From Cellulomonas avistercoris (GTDB lineage: Bacteria; Actinomycetota; Actinomycetes; Actinomycetales; Cellulomonadaceae): a stretch of 64,000 nucleotides of DNA. A program made the translations under genes and the position numbers. This document shows, piece after piece, positions 38,433-47,429 of this stretch. Where the stretch lies: NCBI RefSeq assembly GCF_014836445.1, contig NZ_JACSQV010000006.1, forward strand, positions 1-64,000. Direction: 5' to 3'. Within the stretch, counting starts at the first letter, position 1. Every line of letters begins with the position of its first letter. Under the pieces are notes generated by a model. That model had not been told where the DNA came from, made no database searches, and worked only from the letters and a program-made list of their open reading frames with translations.

Positions 38433-40241
38433 ATGACGAAAGCACAGTTCCGCCGTGCCCTCGCCGTGACGACCGTCGCGGCCTGTCTGGCCACGACCGT
38501 CACGGCGTTCACGGCGACGGGCGCGACCGCCCACGGCAGGCCGGGCGCCGGCCACGACCGCACGAGCCGCGCGGAGGCCGCCCGCGTCGACCGGGTGCCG
38601 ACGCCCGACCCGGGCTGGTACGACTGCTCGTCCATCTTCATGCCGGGCAGCGAGTGCGGCACCGTCGAGCTCCCGCTCGACTACGACCAGCCGCGCAAGG
38701 GCACCACCGAGGTGGCACTGCTGCGGGTGAAGGCCACCGACCCCGCCCAGCGGATCGGGTCGCTGTTCGTCAACCCCGGCGGGCCGGGAGGCTCGGGCGT
38801 GGACATGGCGGCCTTCGCGCCGTACTTCCTGTCACCCGACGTGCTGGCGAAGTTCGACGTCGTCGGCCTCGACCCGCGCGGCACCAACTACTCCTCGAAC
38901 GTGCGGTGCTTCCGCAACGCCGGCGAGCAGGACGCCGCGCTGTCCGGCATGTACGTGCCGTTCCCGGAGGGGCAGGAGCAGACCGCGGCGTTCGTCGACT
39001 CGGCCTGGAAGCTCGGCAAGGCCTGCTCGACGACGGGTGCCCCGCTGAGCGCGTCCATGTCGACCGCCGAGGTCGCGCGTGACATGGACGTCGTGCGGCG
39101 GGCCGTCGGCGACGAGAAGCTGACGTTCCTGGGCTTCTCGTACGGCAGCTACCTGGGCCAGGTGTACGCCAACATGTTCCCCGACCGCGTGCGGGCGATC
39201 ACGATCGACGGCGTCCTCGACCCGCTCGCGTGGGCCGGTACCCGCGCGACCGCGCACATCCCGGTGACCGAGCGCCTCGGGTCCGGGACCGCCGCGTGGC
39301 GCGCGGCGCAGGAGATCCTCGACCGTTGCGGCGAGGCCGGGCCCGACCTGTGCCGCACCGCGGGGATCGGCGAGCCGCGTGCCGTGTGGGACGGGGTGGC
39401 CGCAGGTCTGCGCGCCACGCCGGTCGAGCTGCGCGACCCGGAGACCGACGAGCTGATCGTCACCGTCGACTGGCCGACGTTCGTCGGCGCCGTGCTCGGC
39501 TCGCTGTACGCGCCCGACGCGGGCGCCGGCCTCGACATGCTCACGTGGGCGATCCACTGGCTGCTCCAGCCCGAGACGCCCGAGAACGCCGAGATCCGTG
39601 CCGAGGCGCTGTCGTCCCTGCTCGGCTACGAGCGCGCGCAGCAGCAGGTCGCCGCGGAGCACGCCGGCGCCCGTACCGAGCGGGCGTCCGCGCTCGGGTT
39701 CGCGTTCCCGTACTACAACGGCACCGAGGCGTTCTCGGCGGTGCTGTGCACGGACTCCGTGAACCCGCGGCGGCCGGAGGACTGGATCGCGGCCTCCGCC
39801 CGGCAGGACGCGATCGCGCCGGGCTTCGGGCCGTCGTGGACGTGGGGGTCGGCGCAGTGCGCGAGCAAGGCGTGGACCGCGCGCGACGAGGACGCGTGGA
39901 CGGGACGTTTCGACGCCCGCACGTCGTCGCCCGTGCTCGTCGTCGGCAACCTGTGGGACCCGGCGACCGCCTACGAGGGTGCCGTCGCGGCCGCGAAGGT
40001 GCTCCCGAACAGCCGCCTGCTGTCGTCGGACAACTGGGGGCACACGGCGTACGGCACGTCCGCGTGCGCCACCGACGCCATCGACCGCTACCTCATCGGC
40101 GTCGAGCTGCCGGCCGAGGGCACGCAGTGCACGGGCGACGTGCAGCCGTTCGTCGACCAGCCGATGTCGCGCGGTGCCCAGCCGCGTGCCCTGCCGCCGG
40201 TGGTGCCGCCGGTGCCGGGTGCGGAGCCGCGCACGTCGTGA
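38433..40241 (+). CDS. Secreted alpha/beta-hydrolase peptidase (S33, tripeptidyl aminopeptidase-like)
   Basis: A 602-aa exported hydrolase. An N-terminal signal peptide (Arg-rich start, hydrophobic core, Ala-rich end near residue 34) is followed by a hydrolase domain with the oxyanion motif VNPGGPGGSG, the nucleophile elbow GFSYGSYLG (Ser236), a late NLWDPATAY (Asp) and NWGHTAYG (His). This is the S33/SlpD-type tripeptidyl aminopeptidase architecture of Streptomyces and relatives. An AGGGGG ribosome-binding site precedes the ATG. The 194-bp upstream gap shows no gene and no clear promoter. Confidence 0.88.
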   Translation: MTKAQFRRALAVTTVAACLATTVTAFTATGATAHGRPGAGHDRTSRAEAARVDRVPTPDPGWYDCSSIFMPGSECGTVELPLDYDQPRKGTTEVALLRVKATDPAQRIGSLFVNPGGPGGSGVDMAAFAPYFLSPDVLAKFDVVGLDPRGTNYSSNVRCFRNAGEQDAALSGMYVPFPEGQEQTAAFVDSAWKLGKACSTTGAPLSASMSTAEVARDMDVVRRAVGDEKLTFLGFSYGSYLGQVYANMFPDRVRAITIDGVLDPLAWAGTRATAHIPVTERLGSGTAAWRAAQEILDRCGEAGPDLCRTAGIGEPRAVWDGVAAGLRATPVELRDPETDELIVTVDWPTFVGAVLGSLYAPDAGAGLDMLTWAIHWLLQPETPENAEIRAEALSSLLGYERAQQQVAAEHAGARTERASALGFAFPYYNGTEAFSAVLCTDSVNPRRPEDWIAASARQDAIAPGFGPSWTWGSAQCASKAWTARDEDAWTGRFDARTSSPVLVVGNLWDPATAYEGAVAAAKVLPNSRLLSSDNWGHTAYGTSACATDAIDRYLIGVELPAEGTQCTGDVQPFVDQPMSRGAQPRALPPVVPPVPGAEPRTS

Positions 40242-40263
40242 CGCCGTGAGCGACGCATGAGGG

Positions 40264-40296
40264 CGGGGGCCCGGCCACGACGGCCGGGTCCCCGTC
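40264..40296. terminator. Bidirectional terminator hairpin
   Basis: An 11-bp stem (GGGGCCCGGCC with GGCCGGG-T-CCCC, one bulged T) around an ACGAC loop lies between the convergent peptidase and adenosine deaminase genes and may serve both. Confidence 0.7.
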
Positions 40297-40304
40297 CCGC
40301 GTCG

Positions 40305-41336
40305 TCAGGCGGCTGCGGGCTCCGCAGCGAGCCACGCGTCGACACCCGCGAGCAGCCGGGCCCGGGCGCCCGGGGACGCGGCGCTCGCGGTGATCGACGC
40401 CCGCGCGAGGTCCGCCAGCTCGGCGTCGGTGAACCCGTGGTGGTCGCGGGCGATGCGGTACTGGTCGACGAGGCGCGAGCGGAACAGCAGCGGGTCGTCC
40501 GCGCCGAGCGCGACGCGTGCGCCCGCGTCGACCAGCGTGCGCAGCGGCACGTCGCCCGGTGCGGCGTACACGCCCAGCGACACGTTGGAGGCGGGGCAGA
40601 CCTCGAGGGGGACGTCGTCCTCGAGGACCCGGGCCAGGACGCGGGGGTCCTCGGCGCTGCGCACGCCGTGCCCGAGCCGGTCGGGCCGCAGGTGCTCCAG
40701 CACCTCCTCGACGTGCGCCGGCCCGAGCAGCTCGCCGCCGTGCGGGACGGACAGCAGGCCCGCCCGGTGGGCGATCGCGAACGCCCCCGCGAAGTCGGCG
40801 GTCGAGCCGCGCCGCTCGTCGTTGGACAGCCCGAACCCGACGACCTGCCCCGGGCCGTCGCCCGCGTGCTTCGCGGCGAGCCGCGCGAGCGTGCGCGCGT
40901 CCAGCGGGTGGCGCATGCGCGACGCGGCCACGACGACGCCGATCTCGACGCCCGTCGCCGCCTGCGCGGCACGCGCCTCGTCGAGCACGATCTCCAGCGC
41001 GGGCGTCAGACCCCCGACGAACGGTGCGTACGACGTCGGGTCGACCTGGATCTCGAGGCGGCCCGACCCCTCGGCGGCGTCGTCCGCGGCGGCCTCGGCC
41101 ACGAGCCGGCGCATGTCCGCCTCGGAGCGCACGCACGCGCGCGCCGCGTCGTACATGCGCTGGAACCGGAACCACCCGCGCTCACCCGCGGGGACCATCA
41201 GCGGGTCGTCGTCGAGCAGGACCTGGGGGAGCCGGATGCCGTGGCGCTCGGCGAGCTCCGCGAGCGTCTCCACGCGCATCGAACCCGTGAAGTGCAGGTG
41301 CAGGTGCGCCTTGGGGAGCAGGTTCAGGTCACGCAT
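40305..41336 (-). CDS. add: Adenosine deaminase family protein
   Basis: A 343-aa amidohydrolase of the adenosine/AMP deaminase family. Zinc ligands appear in LPKAHLHLHFTGSM (HxH), HGVRSAEDP (helical His region), and LGADDPLLF (Asp); CPASNVSLGVY is a conserved catalytic-side motif. Catalyses hydrolytic deamination of adenosine or a related aminopurine; which one is not decided here. It lies 60 bp downstream of the OmpR-type regulator on the same strand. Confidence 0.88.
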   Translation of the reverse strand: MRDLNLLPKAHLHLHFTGSMRVETLAELAERHGIRLPQVLLDDDPLMVPAGERGWFRFQRMYDAARACVRSEADMRRLVAEAAADDAAEGSGRLEIQVDPTSYAPFVGGLTPALEIVLDEARAAQAATGVEIGVVVAASRMRHPLDARTLARLAAKHAGDGPGQVVGFGLSNDERRGSTADFAGAFAIAHRAGLLSVPHGGELLGPAHVEEVLEHLRPDRLGHGVRSAEDPRVLARVLEDDVPLEVCPASNVSLGVYAAPGDVPLRTLVDAGARVALGADDPLLFRSRLVDQYRIARDHHGFTDAELADLARASITASAASPGARARLLAGVDAWLAAEPAAA

Positions 41337-41396
41337 CGCAGCCAGTCTGCCAGGCCGCGACCGGCGACCGCGCGGCGGGTCACGACGCGCTCGTCG

Positions 41397-42071
41397 TCAC
41401 ACCTGCGCGTCGACGAGCCGGTAGCCGACCCCGCGGATCGTGTCGAAGTGCTCCGCACCGAGCTTGCGCCGCAGGTACCGGACGTAGACGTCCACCACGT
41501 TGGAGCCGGGGTCGAAGTCGTAGCCCCACACCTCGGAGAGCAGCCGCTCACGCGTCAGCACGTCCCCGGGGTGCCGCATGAACGTCTCCGCGAGCGCGAA
41601 CTCGCGCGCGGACAGGTCGACCTCGGTGTCGTCGACCCGCATGCGCCGCGTGCGCAGGTCGAGCTGCAGCCGGCCGTGCGCGAGCACGTTGCCACGGGCG
41701 GTCGCCGCGGGCTGGCTGCGCAGCCGCAGCCGCACACGCGCGAGCAGCTCCTCGAACCGGAACGGCTTGGCCATGTAGTCGTCGGCGCCCGACTCCAGGC
41801 CGGTGACGGTGTCGGTCACGGACGAGCGTGCGGTGAGCACGATGACCGGCAGCTCGTACCCCTCGGCGCGCAGGAAGCGCAGGACGTCGAAGCCGTCCAT
41901 GTCGCCCAGGCCCAGGTCGAGCACGAGCAGGTCGATCCCGCCGGCCTCGACGTGCTCGAGCGCGGCCTCACCGGTCAGCACGGCGGTCGCCTCGTACCCG
42001 TGGACGCGCAGGCCCTTGGCGACGAAGGAGGCGATGCGCTCCTCGTCCTCGGCGATCAGGATGTGGGTCAT
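41397..42071 (-). CDS. OmpR-family response regulator
   Basis: A 224-aa regulator: receiver domain (acidic DE at 9-10, phospho-acceptor Asp52 in LLVLDLGLGDMDG, conserved Thr in VLTA, Lys in MAKPFRFEE) and C-terminal winged-helix DNA-binding domain (ending DTIRGVGYRLV). The ATG overlaps the kinase stop (ATGA), so both partners are coupled. Target genes are unknown. Confidence 0.92.
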   Translation of the reverse strand: MTHILIAEDEERIASFVAKGLRVHGYEATAVLTGEAALEHVEAGGIDLLVLDLGLGDMDGFDVLRFLRAEGYELPVIVLTARSSVTDTVTGLESGADDYMAKPFRFEELLARVRLRLRSQPAATARGNVLAHGRLQLDLRTRRMRVDDTEVDLSAREFALAETFMRHPGDVLTRERLLSEVWGYDFDPGSNVVDVYVRYLRRKLGAEHFDTIRGVGYRLVDAQV

Positions 42072-43609
42072 CTGTGGGGCTCCACGAGCTCGAACGACTC
42101 GGCCTCGCCGTCGACGAGGCCGACGGCAGGCAGGTCGAGGACGAACCCGACGCCGGGGCCGGCGCCGGGAGGGGGGTGCTCGAGGAACACGCGTCCCCCG
42201 TGGGCGGCGGCGATGGCCGCGACGATCGGCAGGCCCAGGCCGGCGCCGTGCTGCACGCGGTCGGCCTGGCCGCGGTGGAAGCGCTCGAAGATCCGGGCCT
42301 CCTCCTCGCGGGGGACACCCGGCCCCTCGTCGCGGACCCACACCAGCACGCGGCCGTCCGCGACCTCGCTGCCCAGGCGCACGAGGGCGCCGGGCGCGGA
42401 GAAGCGCACGGCGTTCGCGAGCAGCTGCAACCACGCCTGCGTGATGCGCTGCGCGTCGAGCTCGACGACGACGTCGGCGCGCGCCACGACGACGAACCGG
42501 CGCTCGCCCAGCCCGCGGGCCTTCTCCAGCACGTCGTCCGTGAGGCGACCCACGTCCACGGGCGCGCGGCGCACGAAGTCGGGCCGGTCGACCGTGGCCA
42601 GGGTCACGAGGTCGTCGACGAGGCGCTGCATGCGGTCGAGCTCGTCAAGGGCGAGCGACTGCGTCGCGCGCACGTCGGTCTCGTCACCCGGGTCGAGCAG
42701 CTCGAGGTGGCCGCGCACGATCGTCAGCGGGGTCCGCAGCTCGTGCCCGACGTCGTCCAGCAGCTCGCGCTGCGACCCGAAGGCACGCTCGAGGCGCTCG
42801 AGCATCGAGTTCACGGACGCGGCCAGGTCGGCGAGGTCGTCCTTGCCGGTCACCTCGATCCGCTCGGACAGGTCCGACTCGGTCACGCGCCGCACGGTGT
42901 CGCGCAGCACCCGCACGGGTCGCAGCATCCGGCCCACGACGAACCACGCGACGAGCGACGTGACGACCAGTGCGGCGGCACCGACCGCGGAGTAGGTGAG
43001 GAAGATCCGCCACACGCCCGCGTTCTGCGCGGTGCGGTCGGACGCGACCACGAACATGCCGGCGACGTCCGGGTCGGCGTCGAGCCGCACCGGCACCGCG
43101 ACCAGGCGGTACTCCGTGACGGACGTGCGCACGGTGCGCGGGAAGCCGGCGAGGGCGTCGTCCGCGGGCAGCGCCCGCAACCACGCCATGAGCTCCTCGT
43201 CGGTGTCGAGGCGGACGGCGCGCGTCTCGTCGGCCGGGCGCACGAAGAAGGTGCCGTCGAGGGTCGAGAGCACGCCCTCGTGCTCACCCGGCACGCGCGC
43301 CTCCACGGCCTTGAGCAGCAGCCGCTCGACGGACGACCACGGGACGCGCGAGCCGTCCGGCTGGGCCTCGCCCTCGACCTGCGCGGTGCGCAGCGCGCTG
43401 ACGGCGCGCGTCAGCGAGTCGTCGATGCGCGCGTCCGTCGCGCGCAGCTGCAGCGCGAGGCCTGTCACGCCCGAGATCGTCATGGCGGCCGCGGTCAGCG
43501 CCACGACCGCGGTCATCAGCCGACCCCGGACGGTGACGCGCGACGTGGGCCGGCGGGCGGCCTCGGGGGGCACGACGAGGGCGTGCCCCGTCGTCGGCCC
43601 GTTCCGCAT
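42068..43609 (-). CDS. Sensor histidine kinase (HAMP, partner of OmpR regulator)
   Basis: A 513-aa membrane kinase: first helix near residues 31-56, an extracytoplasmic sensor loop of about 145 residues, second helix near 203-227, HAMP, HisKA with His289 in DVGHELRTPL, and a HATPase domain (NAVRFSAPGA, DEGPGVP, GAGLGLPIVAAI). Order kinase then regulator is less common than the reverse. A TACTGT -10-like box ends 5 bp before the ATG, suggesting a leaderless transcript. Confidence 0.9.
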   Translation of the reverse strand: MRNGPTTGHALVVPPEAARRPTSRVTVRGRLMTAVVALTAAAMTISGVTGLALQLRATDARIDDSLTRAVSALRTAQVEGEAQPDGSRVPWSSVERLLLKAVEARVPGEHEGVLSTLDGTFFVRPADETRAVRLDTDEELMAWLRALPADDALAGFPRTVRTSVTEYRLVAVPVRLDADPDVAGMFVVASDRTAQNAGVWRIFLTYSAVGAAALVVTSLVAWFVVGRMLRPVRVLRDTVRRVTESDLSERIEVTGKDDLADLAASVNSMLERLERAFGSQRELLDDVGHELRTPLTIVRGHLELLDPGDETDVRATQSLALDELDRMQRLVDDLVTLATVDRPDFVRRAPVDVGRLTDDVLEKARGLGERRFVVVARADVVVELDAQRITQAWLQLLANAVRFSAPGALVRLGSEVADGRVLVWVRDEGPGVPREEEARIFERFHRGQADRVQHGAGLGLPIVAAIAAAHGGRVFLEHPPPGAGPGVGFVLDLPAVGLVDGEAESFELVEPHR

Positions 43610-43681
43610 GGGGGACAGTATGGTCGCGCGTCCACCGCGGCAGTAGGCCCGTCCGAGCGCCGGTCGGGACCCGCTCGTCGG

Positions 43682-44311
43682 TCACGCGCCCGGCAGGATC
43701 CCCCGCGCGATCGCGACCGTCACGGCGTGCGTGCGGTCGTCGACCCCCAGCTTGGCGAACGCCCGCAGCAGGTGCGTCTTGACCGTGGCCTCCGTGATGA
43801 ACAGCTCGCGGCCGATCGCGGCGTTCGACAGGCCGCGCGCGACCCCCGCGAGCACCTCGCGCTCGCGGGGCGTGAGCCGGTCGGCGTTGTCGCCGCGCAC
43901 CTGCTGGACGAGCCGACGCGCGACCGACGGCGACAGCGCGGACTCGCCGCGCGCGGCGGCGCGCACGGCCGCGACCAGCTGCTCGCGCGGCGTGTCCTTC
44001 AGCAGGTAGCCGGTCGCGCCCGCCTCCACCGCCCGCAGGATGTCGGTGTCCGTCTCGTACGTCGTCAGGACCAGGACGTGCACGCCGGGGAGCTCGGCGA
44101 CGATCCGGGCCGTGGCGGCCGCGCCGTCCGTGCCGGGCATCCGCAGGTCCATGAGGACGACGTCCGGCCGCAGCTCGTGCGCGCGGGCGACCGCCTGCTC
44201 GCCGTCGCCCGCCTCGCCGACGACCTCGAGGTCGGGCTCGAGGTCCAGCAGCGCGGCGATCCCCGAGCGCACGACGGGGTGGTCGTCGGCGACCACGACG
44301 CGCACGCTCAC
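43682..44311 (-). CDS. NarL/FixJ-family response regulator
   Basis: A 209-aa regulator with a receiver domain (ADDHPVVRSG; phospho-acceptor Asp55 in VVLMDLRMPG; Lys in LLKDTP) and a LuxR-type HTH (LTPREREVLAGVARG, EATVKTHLLRAFAKLG). Overlaps the kinase gene by ATGA. The ABC exporter upstream in the same direction is a plausible target, as in LiaRS- or DesR-type systems. Confidence 0.92.
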   Translation of the reverse strand: MSVRVVVADDHPVVRSGIAALLDLEPDLEVVGEAGDGEQAVARAHELRPDVVLMDLRMPGTDGAAATARIVAELPGVHVLVLTTYETDTDILRAVEAGATGYLLKDTPREQLVAAVRAAARGESALSPSVARRLVQQVRGDNADRLTPREREVLAGVARGLSNAAIGRELFITEATVKTHLLRAFAKLGVDDRTHAVTVAIARGILPGA

Positions 44312-45519
44312 GACGACCCGGCCGGCACCTGCAGGCGCACGCGCGTGCCCCGGCCCGGCGCCGCCGTGACGTCGAGCGTGCCGCCGGCCGCGTCCGCCCG
44401 GGCACGCATGCCGCGCAGCCCGTTGCCCTCGGGGACGTCGGCGGCCAGGCCACGCCCGTCGTCGACGACCTCGAGGACGACCTCCGGGCCGACGCGCGCC
44501 AGCCGCAGCGTCACGTGCGTGGCGTCGGCGTGGCGGCGCACGTTGGCGAGCGCCTCCTGCGCAGCCCGCAGCAGCACCACCTGCGCCTCGGCGCCCGCGG
44601 TGTCACCGGCGTCGTCGACGACGTCGACCCGCAGGCCCGTCTCGGTGCCGAATCGCGCCGCGAGCCGCGCCAGCGCGTCGGCGAGCGTGCCGTCCTGCAG
44701 GTCGGGCGGGGCGAACGCCGCGACGAGCGCGCGCGCCTCCGCCAGGTTGTCGCGCGCGACGCCCTCGATGCTCTCGAGCCGGGCGGCCACACGGTCGTGG
44801 TGGTCGCGCGCGAGCTCGACCGACGCCGTCTGCGCGAGCATCACGACGGACGTGAAGCCCTGCGCCAGGGTGTCGTGGATCTCGGCCGCCAGGCGCTCGC
44901 GCTCCGCGACGACGCCCGCCGCGTGGTGCGACGCCGCGAGCGCGTCCTGCGCGGCGCTCAGCTCCTCGAGCAGGTACGCACGCTCCTCGCTCTGCTCGGC
45001 GATCTGCGTGATCCACAGCCCGAGGACCACCGCGAACATCAGGGCCGTGCCGAACTGCGCGGCGATCTCCGTGACCTCCTGGCCCGTCGCCCCGACGCGC
45101 AGCACCGCGGCCACCGTGATGGCCGCCGTCAGGGCGACCGCCCACACGACGCCGGCGACGCGCGTGCGCGCGAAGAACCAGATCTGCGTGTAGGCCAGGA
45201 AGAGGAGCACCGACCCGATGTCGCCGTTGGCGACCTGCACGACCACGACGACGACGAGCACCGCGAGGTAGCCGTCCGCGAGCCGCGCGCTCCCGCGCTG
45301 CGCGGCGCGCCGCCCGACCAGGACGTAGGCCAGCGCCAGCACCAGCATGGTCGAGACCGCCACGAGGGCGTCGGCGAACCCCGCGGCCTGGGTCAGCACC
45401 GCCACCAGGTACACCGCCGACATCCCGACGAAGACCAGGTCGTACATCACCAGCATGCGCAGCCAGAACCCGTGCCGGGTGACCGGCCCGGGGCCGGCCT
45501 GCGCGTCCGCGGTGCTCAT
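44308..45519 (-). CDS. Sensor histidine kinase (HisKA_3, partner of NarL-type regulator)
   Basis: A 403-aa kinase with about five or six N-terminal helices (residues 18-172) and little extracytoplasmic sequence, so it may sense in the membrane. HisKA_3 dimerisation helix with His215 in ERLAAEIHDTLAQGF, then HATPase motifs (LRVDVVDDAGD region, EVVDDGRGL and GNGLRGMRARA). ATG start; 44 bp downstream of the ABC permease gene, which suggests a joint operon. Confidence 0.9.
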   Translation of the reverse strand: MSTADAQAGPGPVTRHGFWLRMLVMYDLVFVGMSAVYLVAVLTQAAGFADALVAVSTMLVLALAYVLVGRRAAQRGSARLADGYLAVLVVVVVVQVANGDIGSVLLFLAYTQIWFFARTRVAGVVWAVALTAAITVAAVLRVGATGQEVTEIAAQFGTALMFAVVLGLWITQIAEQSEERAYLLEELSAAQDALAASHHAAGVVAERERLAAEIHDTLAQGFTSVVMLAQTASVELARDHHDRVAARLESIEGVARDNLAEARALVAAFAPPDLQDGTLADALARLAARFGTETGLRVDVVDDAGDTAGAEAQVVLLRAAQEALANVRRHADATHVTLRLARVGPEVVLEVVDDGRGLAADVPEGNGLRGMRARADAAGGTLDVTAAPGRGTRVRLQVPAGSS

Positions 45520-45563
45520 GGGCGTGACTCTGCCACGGGCCGGGTCGTCCGCCGCGACGCGCG

Positions 45564-46439
45564 TCACCCGTCGTCCCGCCGGCGCCAGCGGAACGTCCGC
45601 ACGCCCACGACCAGGCCGACGACGAGCCACGCGGCGAGCACCGCCACCGTCGCACCGTGCTGCCACGAGGCCGACGGCTCGATCGCGGCCATCTCGTCGG
45701 GCAGGAACACCGAGCGCATGCCCTGGGCCAGCCACTTGAGCGGGAAGACCGAGGCGACCTGCTGCATCCAGCTCGGGAGCTGGTCGAACTGGAAGAACAC
45801 GCCGGAGACGAACTGCAGGACCAGCACCACCGGCACGACGACCGCGCTCGCGGACCGCCCGGTGCGCGGCACGGACGAGAACGCCACGCCGCACACCGCG
45901 CCGGCGGCCGTGCCGAGCACGAACACCCACGCGAACGTCCACCAGCGGCCCGGGTCCGTCGGCATCGGGACGTCGAAGACCAGGCTCGCGACCGCGAGCA
46001 GCAGCGCCGTCTGCACGAGCGCCGTGATCAGCACCTGCCCCGTCTTGCCCAGGAAGTACGCGGTCGCCGGCAGGGGCGTCGCGTGCAGGCGCTTGAGCGT
46101 GCCGTCGTCGCGCTCCGACGCGATCGACGTCGCGAGGTTCTGGAAGCTCGAGAGCATGACGCCGGTGGCGACCATCCCGGGCAGGAAGTACTGCGGGAAG
46201 TGCACCCCGGTGCCGGCCAGCAGCTCGTCCTCGGCGCCGAACACGGTCGCGAAGATCGCGAGCATGAGCACGGGGTAGGCGAACACGAACACGACCGCGT
46301 CGCGCTCGCGGAAGAAGCCGCGGACCTCGAAGACGGTGCGCGACCAGGCCAGGCGCGCCAGGCCGGGCAGCCGGGGGACGGCGTCGACGTCGGCGCGCGC
46401 CGCGACCGCGCCGCTCGGGGTGCCGGTGGTGGTCGTCAT
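45564..46439 (-). CDS. ABC-2 type transporter permease
   Basis: A 291-aa permease with about six hydrophobic helices and the ABC-2 segment AIASERDDGTLKRLHATPL. It exports a substrate not evident from sequence (antibiotic, lipid or peptide are usual). Its ATG overlaps the ATPase stop (ATGA). Confidence 0.88.
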   Translation of the reverse strand: MTTTTGTPSGAVAARADVDAVPRLPGLARLAWSRTVFEVRGFFRERDAVVFVFAYPVLMLAIFATVFGAEDELLAGTGVHFPQYFLPGMVATGVMLSSFQNLATSIASERDDGTLKRLHATPLPATAYFLGKTGQVLITALVQTALLLAVASLVFDVPMPTDPGRWWTFAWVFVLGTAAGAVCGVAFSSVPRTGRSASAVVVPVVLVLQFVSGVFFQFDQLPSWMQQVASVFPLKWLAQGMRSVFLPDEMAAIEPSASWQHGATVAVLAAWLVVGLVVGVRTFRWRRRDDG

Positions 46440-47332
46440 CGTGCCGCCTCCTCGTGGGCCGCGTCCGCGGTCCCGTCCTCACCGATGAGCCCGAGGTACA
46501 CGTCCTCGAGCGTGGGTCGCAGCACCTGCAGTCCCGGGACCTCGCCGTCGGGGCGCCCCAGGCGTGACGCGAGCTGCGCCACGAGCGCGGTCGGGGCGTC
46601 GGTCGCCTCCTCGTGCGGGGCACCGTCGACGGTCCACCGCACGCGTGCGCGCCGCGCCTGCCGGCCGCCCAGCTCCGCCGGGGCGCCCTGCGCCACGACG
46701 CGTCCCCGCGCCACGACGACGACGCGGTCGGCGAGCCGCTCGGCCTCCTCGAGGTAGTGCGTCGTCAGCAGGATCGTCGTGCCCTCGTCGCGCAGCTGCT
46801 CGACCAGGTCCCAGAACTCGTGACGTGCCTGGGGGTCGAACCCGGTCGTCGGCTCGTCGAGGAACAGCAGCTCGGGGTCACCGACGACGCCGAGCGCGAC
46901 GTCCAGCCGGCGCCGCTGACCGCCCGACAGCGCCCGGGTGCGCGTCGTGGCCTTGGCGCGCAGGCCCACCGCGTCGATGACCTGCTCGGGGTCCCGCGGC
47001 GAGGGGTAGAAGCCGGCCATGTGGTGCACGATCTCGCGGACCGTCACCTCGGCGAGGTCGTGGTTGTCCTGCAGCACCACGCCGATCCGGGAGCGCCAGG
47101 CGCGTCCGCCGCGCGCCGGGTCGGCACCCAGCACGCGCACGTGGCCCGCATCGGCCCGCCGGAACCCCTCGAGGGTCTCGACCGTCGTCGTCTTGCCCGC
47201 GCCGTTGGGGCCCAGGACCGCCACGATCTCGCCGTGCTCGACGCGCAGGTCCAGACCGTCGACCGCGCGCTTCTCGCCGTAGCGCTTGTGCAGGCCCTCG
47301 ACCAGGACGGCCGGGGCGTTCGTCGTCGTCAT
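46436..47332 (-). CDS. ABC transporter ATP-binding protein
   Basis: A 298-aa ATPase: Walker A GPNGAGKTTT, signature ALSGGQRRRLDVALG, Walker B ELLFLDEPTTG, and switch His in LTTHYLEEAE. The C-terminal 80 residues form a regulatory-type tail as in DrrA-like exporters. It starts the leftward unit ATPase - permease - kinase - regulator; two inverted repeats lie upstream. Confidence 0.92.
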   Translation of the reverse strand: MTTTNAPAVLVEGLHKRYGEKRAVDGLDLRVEHGEIVAVLGPNGAGKTTTVETLEGFRRADAGHVRVLGADPARGGRAWRSRIGVVLQDNHDLAEVTVREIVHHMAGFYPSPRDPEQVIDAVGLRAKATTRTRALSGGQRRRLDVALGVVGDPELLFLDEPTTGFDPQARHEFWDLVEQLRDEGTTILLTTHYLEEAERLADRVVVVARGRVVAQGAPAELGGRQARRARVRWTVDGAPHEEATDAPTALVAQLASRLGRPDGEVPGLQVLRPTLEDVYLGLIGEDGTADAAHEEAAR

Positions 47333-47345
47333 GCTCCCAGCCTCC

Positions 47346-47413
47346 CGCCACGGCTCGCCGTGGCGCGAGGACCGCGCGGTCGGTGCCGGGGTCCACCGAT
47401 CGGTGGACCCCGG
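47346..47413. terminator. Two inverted repeats between the aminotransferase and the ABC ATPase gene
   Basis: 47386-47413 is a perfect 28-bp palindrome (half-site CCGGGGTCCACCGA) 17 bp past the aminotransferase stop, and 47346-47365 is an 8-bp stem (CGCCACGG) with CTCG loop, 14 bp before the ABC ATPase start. The first is probably the aminotransferase terminator. The second, or both, could be a regulator site for the ABC unit. Confidence 0.55.
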
Positions 47414-47429
47414 GGGTCAGCCGTGGGCG

